The position numbers and the translations under genes were made by a program. The notes under the pieces are model-generated. The model was given only the letters and a program-made list of their open reading frames with translations. It was not told the DNA's origin and did not search any database. Of a stretch of DNA of 9,015 nucleotides, positions 5,862 to 9,015 are shown in pieces. The stretch comes from JADJQU01 sp035490315. GTDB lineage: Bacteria; Planctomycetota; UBA1135; GCA-002686595. The stretch is taken from the NCBI GenBank assembly GCA_035490315.1, contig DATHET010000315.1, positions 1 through 9,015 of the forward strand. Reading direction: 5' to 3'. The first letter of the stretch is position 1, and the number at the start of each line of letters is the position of its first letter.

Positions 5862-7559
5862 TCAGGAAGCCGGCGTCGTTCCCGGCTTTGCGGGCAGCAG
5901 GGCTTGCAGCGCGATTGCCAGCACGACCAGGATCGCGGGCGCGATCAGGTTGTACCAGAGGAAGGCGATCTTCACGTCCGTGAAGTAGATCACCAGGATC
6001 ACGGTCTGCGCGATCAGCCCGGCAATGAACACCGCGGTGCCCTGCACGTGGCGGACGAAGAAGGCGACCAGGAAAATGCCGAGGATCGTGCCGTAGAACA
6101 GGGAGCCCAGGATGTTGACTGCCTGGATCAAGTTCTCGAAAAGCGAGAAGATCGCGGCGAAAGCCAAGGCGAGCAGCCCGAAGCACACGGTGGCGATCTG
6201 CGTCGCGCGCACCGCGGACGCTTCGCTGCGCGAGGAGCGCAGGATGTCGACGGTGGTGGTCGTCGCCAGGGCGGAGAGCTCCGCACTTGTGCTGCTCATC
6301 CCGGCGCAGAAGATCATCGCGAGCAGGAGACCGATGATGCCCATCGGCAGGTGCTCCATGATGAAGGTGATGAAAATGTGGTCGAAGTCGCCAGGAGCGT
6401 CTTCGTCCAGGAGTTCGTCCAGGTGAGCCTTGAATTGCAGCTTCAACTCGACGTCGCTCTTTTCCACCTCCCTCAGCTGCGTTAGCGAGGCGTCAGCATG
6501 GACAGTGTCCTCGCTGCGCCAGGCAGCCACGAGCTGGTTCGTCAAGACCTTTCGCTGCTCGCCCAGATCAGCGTGGCTCTGCTCCAGCTCGCGCGTCAGC
6601 GACGTCTTGTCCAGGTTCCTCGCCGCCGCCAGATTGGTCTCGTTCCAGTTCAGCGGCGTGGCATGGAACAGATAGAAGACGAAGACCAGCACGCCCGTGA
6701 GCAGGATGAACAACTGCATCGGGATCTTGAGCACGCCGTTCATCCACAATCCCTGGCGCGCCTGTTGGATCGATTGGCCGCTCAAGTAGCGCCCCACCTG
6801 ACTCTGATCGGTGCCGAAGTACGACAGCTGCAGGAAAAAGCCGCCGATCAGGCCGCTCCACAAGGTGTAGCGATCGTTCGGATTGAACGAAGTGTCGATC
6901 ACGTCGAGCTTGCCGAGCGCATCCGCCACGCGCAGGCTCTCGCCGAAGCTGATCGTGTCGCTCAAGTAGTAGACGACCAATCCAAAGGCCGTGAAGAGGC
7001 CGAGCATCATCACGGCCATCTGCTGCTTGTGCGTCACCCCCACCGCGCGCGCTCCGCCGGTCGTCGTGTACAGGATCACCAGGGTGCCGATGAACATGCA
7101 GGTCCACGACAGCGGCCAGTGCAAGACCTTGGAAAGGATGATGCTCGGCGCGTAGATCGTTAGGCCCGCCGCCATCGAGCGCTGGATGAGGAACAATCCC
7201 GCCGTCAACAGGCGCGCGCGGTCGTCGAAGCGCCGGCCGATGAATTCATAGGCGGTGTAGACCCTCCACTTGAAATACAGCGGGATGAACACCGCGCCGA
7301 CCACGACCATCGCCAGCGGCACGCCGAAATAGAATTGCGCGAAGCCCATGCCGTCGAGGTAGCCCTGGCCCGGCGTGCTCAGGAACGTGATCGCGCTGGC
7401 CTGCGTCGCCATCACGCTCAATCCGACGCCCCACCAGCGGCTGTCGCCTCCGCCGCGCAGGTAATTCTCGCGCGTGTTGTCGGCGCGCGTCTTCCACACG
7501 CCGTAGCCGACGATGAAGCCCAGCGTTCCGAGCAGGATCACCCAGTCGAGCAGACTCAT
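5862..7559 (-). CDS. Sodium:solute symporter (SSS/SLC5 family) with large charged insertion
   Basis: Inner-membrane protein of 565 residues with about 13 hydrophobic segments, the LeuT-fold size of this family. It should couple substrate uptake to the sodium gradient; the substrate cannot be read from sequence. Family marks: N-terminal segment, then ENYLRGGGDSRWWGVGLSVM (31-50); first core helix with ATQASAITFLSTPG (51-64); TTTGGARAVGVTHKQQ (165-180); YFGTDQSQVGRYLSGQS (247-263); and GMSSTSAELSALATTTTVD (420-438), the Ser/Thr-rich sodium-site helix. Between the helices near 283-300 and 395-418 lies a charged, helix-forming stretch of about 95 residues (LTRELEQSHADLGEQRKVLT and onward), longer than in plain SSS transporters. 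ATG at 7559 fits the first membrane segment. The PIG-L-type gene ends 22 bases upstream, so the two are probably co-transcribed and may act on related compounds. Family is certain; substrate is unknown. Confidence 0.94.
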   Translation of the reverse strand: MSLLDWVILLGTLGFIVGYGVWKTRADNTRENYLRGGGDSRWWGVGLSVMATQASAITFLSTPGQGYLDGMGFAQFYFGVPLAMVVVGAVFIPLYFKWRVYTAYEFIGRRFDDRARLLTAGLFLIQRSMAAGLTIYAPSIILSKVLHWPLSWTCMFIGTLVILYTTTGGARAVGVTHKQQMAVMMLGLFTAFGLVVYYLSDTISFGESLRVADALGKLDVIDTSFNPNDRYTLWSGLIGGFFLQLSYFGTDQSQVGRYLSGQSIQQARQGLWMNGVLKIPMQLFILLTGVLVFVFYLFHATPLNWNETNLAAARNLDKTSLTRELEQSHADLGEQRKVLTNQLVAAWRSEDTVHADASLTQLREVEKSDVELKLQFKAHLDELLDEDAPGDFDHIFITFIMEHLPMGIIGLLLAMIFCAGMSSTSAELSALATTTTVDILRSSRSEASAVRATQIATVCFGLLALAFAAIFSLFENLIQAVNILGSLFYGTILGIFLVAFFVRHVQGTAVFIAGLIAQTVILVIYFTDVKIAFLWYNLIAPAILVVLAIALQALLPAKPGTTPAS

Positions 7560-7581
7560 GGAGTCCGCGCGGCGCGCGCGG

Positions 7582-9015
7582 TCATTCGCGAGGGGCCCTG
7601 CGCGAGAGGAGATTCGCGAGCAGCCGATAAGCCCCCGGCACGCCGGCGGGCAACTGGCGGAACAGGCTGATGCCGGTGTAGACGAAACGGCCCTTGCCGT
7701 AATCGCAAGAGATCAGCGCGCCGTTCGTCGGCTTCTCGCCAGGGTCGTTCCACGCGATCAGCGCCGTGTACCTGGAATCCTGCTCGCCGGTGAAATACAG
7801 ACCGCGCTCCTGGACCCAGCCCTCGAAGTCCGCGGGCCCGAGCTTGTTCGGCACGTTCATCAACGCATGGGCGGGAGCAAGGAAAGTCGCGGCGGCTTCT
7901 TCGACCGTCACGCGATCGCGCGTCAGCGTGAAGGGATAGGGCCCGATCTTCTTCGCATCGAGCACCAGGTCACCGCCGCTGGTGTTGTACTGGACGAGCA
8001 GCGTCCCGCCGTTCTCGACGTACGCGAGCAGCGTCGGCTGGAAGCGCGCCAGGGCAAGAACCGTGTTGTACGCGCGGATCCCGGTGACGATCGCGTCGCA
8101 CTTCTCGAGATCGGAAGGATGCGCGCTCGCCGGATCGATGCGCTCCACGGCGAGACCCAGGCGCTGCAAGGCTTTCGGAACATCGTCGCCCGCGCCGTCG
8201 ATGTAGCCGACAGTCCTGATGCTGACCGCGACCTCCGCCGGCACGAGCATCACGTCGGCCGGCGTGTACCAGGTCTGCGGCAGGATGTGCGGGTAATCGA
8301 TCACGTGCATGGTCCGGTCGCTCGAGCCCTTGGGGCCGGCGAAGGAGAAGTGCAGCGTGCCCGCCTGGGCAAGCTTCGTGCGGCGGAGCTCGATCGACAA
8401 ACGGGCGCGTTCGCCACGGCGCAGCTTTTCGACCGGCTGCGAAACGTGGTCGATCGACCAGCCAGCGGGCGCGGTCGCCTCGAGCTTGCCGCTGAGGTCG
8501 TCGCACAGCGCCTGGACCTCGACGGAAACCTGGGCTCGCTCGCCGGGAACGAGCGCGACCGCGTCCTCGACCTCGATCGAGCCCACCGGAGTGATCACGA
8601 CCGGACGCGTGCGCTCGCCAGCGACGCGATCGACCCATGTCTGCATTAATCCGCGTTCGGCGCTGAGGTCCGCCCCGTCGGAAACCCTCAGCTCGCCGCG
8701 GAATACTGACGAGCTGCGCGAAGCGGGCTCGATGCCGGAGTATTGCGCGCTGTCGGGTCGGTAGAGAGTCGTGTGCGGCGCCGCGAGCCAGTAGGGTTGA
8801 TCGATCGCTTGCGTAGGCGCGACGGCGTAGGCGAATTCGGCGGTCAACGGACGGTTCCACGGCAGTTGCTCTAACTCAAGCATCAGCACGCCGTCCGGCC
8901 CGCTAAAGCCGAGGACCAGCAGCGGCGCCGGCCGTCGCCGCATCGCCGAGACGGTTACGGCCAGAGTGTCGCCCTGAGCGACGCGCGGCGAACTCGCCGT
9001 GGCTTCGATCACCGC
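7582..9015 (-). CDS. C-terminal part of a large PIG-L/LmbE-associated protein (5' end outside the window)
   Basis: The frame is open to the window edge and shows 477 C-terminal residues; the GTG at 9012 is an internal valine codon, not a start. From memory of family sequences it matches the C-terminal half of the large (about 800 residue) PIG-L family deacetylases of Bacteroidota and relatives, where a zinc-dependent N-acetyl-sugar deacetylase comes first; that part is not visible here. Seen from the edge: beta-rich Ig-like segments, with VDRVAGERTRPVVITP (127-142); an NEW3-like segment with APAGWSIDHVSQPVEKL (181-197); a linker YPHILPQTWYTP (240-251); then an alpha/beta domain like the class I glutamine amidotransferase/ThuA fold (about 262-470), with AIVTGIRAYNT (307-317), YVENGGTLLVQYNT (331-344), FEGWVQERGLYF (396-407) and FVYTGISLFRQLPAGVPGAY (443-462). 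No catalytic Cys is evident, so this domain may bind rather than cut. The symporter starts 22 bases downstream. The visible family match is good; the deacetylase activity is inferred. Confidence 0.82.
   Translation of the reverse strand, partial: AVIEATASSPRVAQGDTLAVTVSAMRRRPAPLLVLGFSGPDGVLMLELEQLPWNRPLTAEFAYAVAPTQAIDQPYWLAAPHTTLYRPDSAQYSGIEPASRSSSVFRGELRVSDGADLSAERGLMQTWVDRVAGERTRPVVITPVGSIEVEDAVALVPGERAQVSVEVQALCDDLSGKLEATAPAGWSIDHVSQPVEKLRRGERARLSIELRRTKLAQAGTLHFSFAGPKGSSDRTMHVIDYPHILPQTWYTPADVMLVPAEVAVSIRTVGYIDGAGDDVPKALQRLGLAVERIDPASAHPSDLEKCDAIVTGIRAYNTVLALARFQPTLLAYVENGGTLLVQYNTSGGDLVLDAKKIGPYPFTLTRDRVTVEEAAATFLAPAHALMNVPNKLGPADFEGWVQERGLYFTGEQDSRYTALIAWNDPGEKPTNGALISCDYGKGRFVYTGISLFRQLPAGVPGAYRLLANLLSRRAPRE

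Noticed and set aside
4871..5983. Plus-strand open frame of 370 codons opposite the DUF2911 gene
   Set aside because: It has no signal peptide or domain, and its composition mirrors the sense gene.

Overview
This is a high-GC bacterial window in which every supported gene lies on the minus strand, so transcription runs from high to low coordinates. G or C dominates third codon positions in all the real genes, and this produces very long open frames on the opposite strand that I reject as shadows. Nothing in the window fixes the species. The combination of a large PIG-L-type protein, a sodium:solute symporter and a DUF2911 protein, together with weak Shine-Dalgarno signals, suggests a Gram-negative non-proteobacterial lineage such as Planctomycetota, Acidobacteriota or Gemmatimonadota. 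That placement is inference.

In transcription order, the first block (9015 to about 4898) concerns uptake and the cell envelope. It holds the C-terminal 477 residues of a large PIG-L/LmbE-associated protein whose deacetylase part would lie outside the window. A sodium:solute symporter with an unusual charged insertion follows after 22 bases. A secreted DUF2911 protein with a TPR-like tail comes 88 bases later and has its own possible promoter and palindrome.

The second block (4803 to 2704) is lipoate metabolism: dihydrolipoyl dehydrogenase (lpd) followed after 3 bases by lipB, octanoyl-ACP:protein octanoyltransferase, which starts at GTG. One product makes the lipoyl precursor on E2/H-protein domains and the other reoxidises the lipoyl arm of the same complexes. 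A strong imperfect hairpin sits between the DUF2911 gene and lpd.

The third block (2404 to 87) is signalling: a single-domain Hpt phosphotransfer protein, then 38 bases later a three-part HDOD-receiver-GGDEF protein. A simple reading is a phosphorelay in which Hpt passes phosphate to the receiver and so controls cyclic-di-GMP synthesis; no histidine kinase is in the window. A 299-base gap separates this block from lipB. It holds a hairpin and a doubtful small ORF.

I found no RNA genes, mobile elements, CRISPR arrays or phage genes. Most of the window is ordinary chromosomal content. The points most worth a second look are the Hpt/HDOD-REC-GGDEF pair with its altered inhibitory site, the insertion in the symporter, and the palindrome and possible leaderless promoter of the DUF2911 gene.
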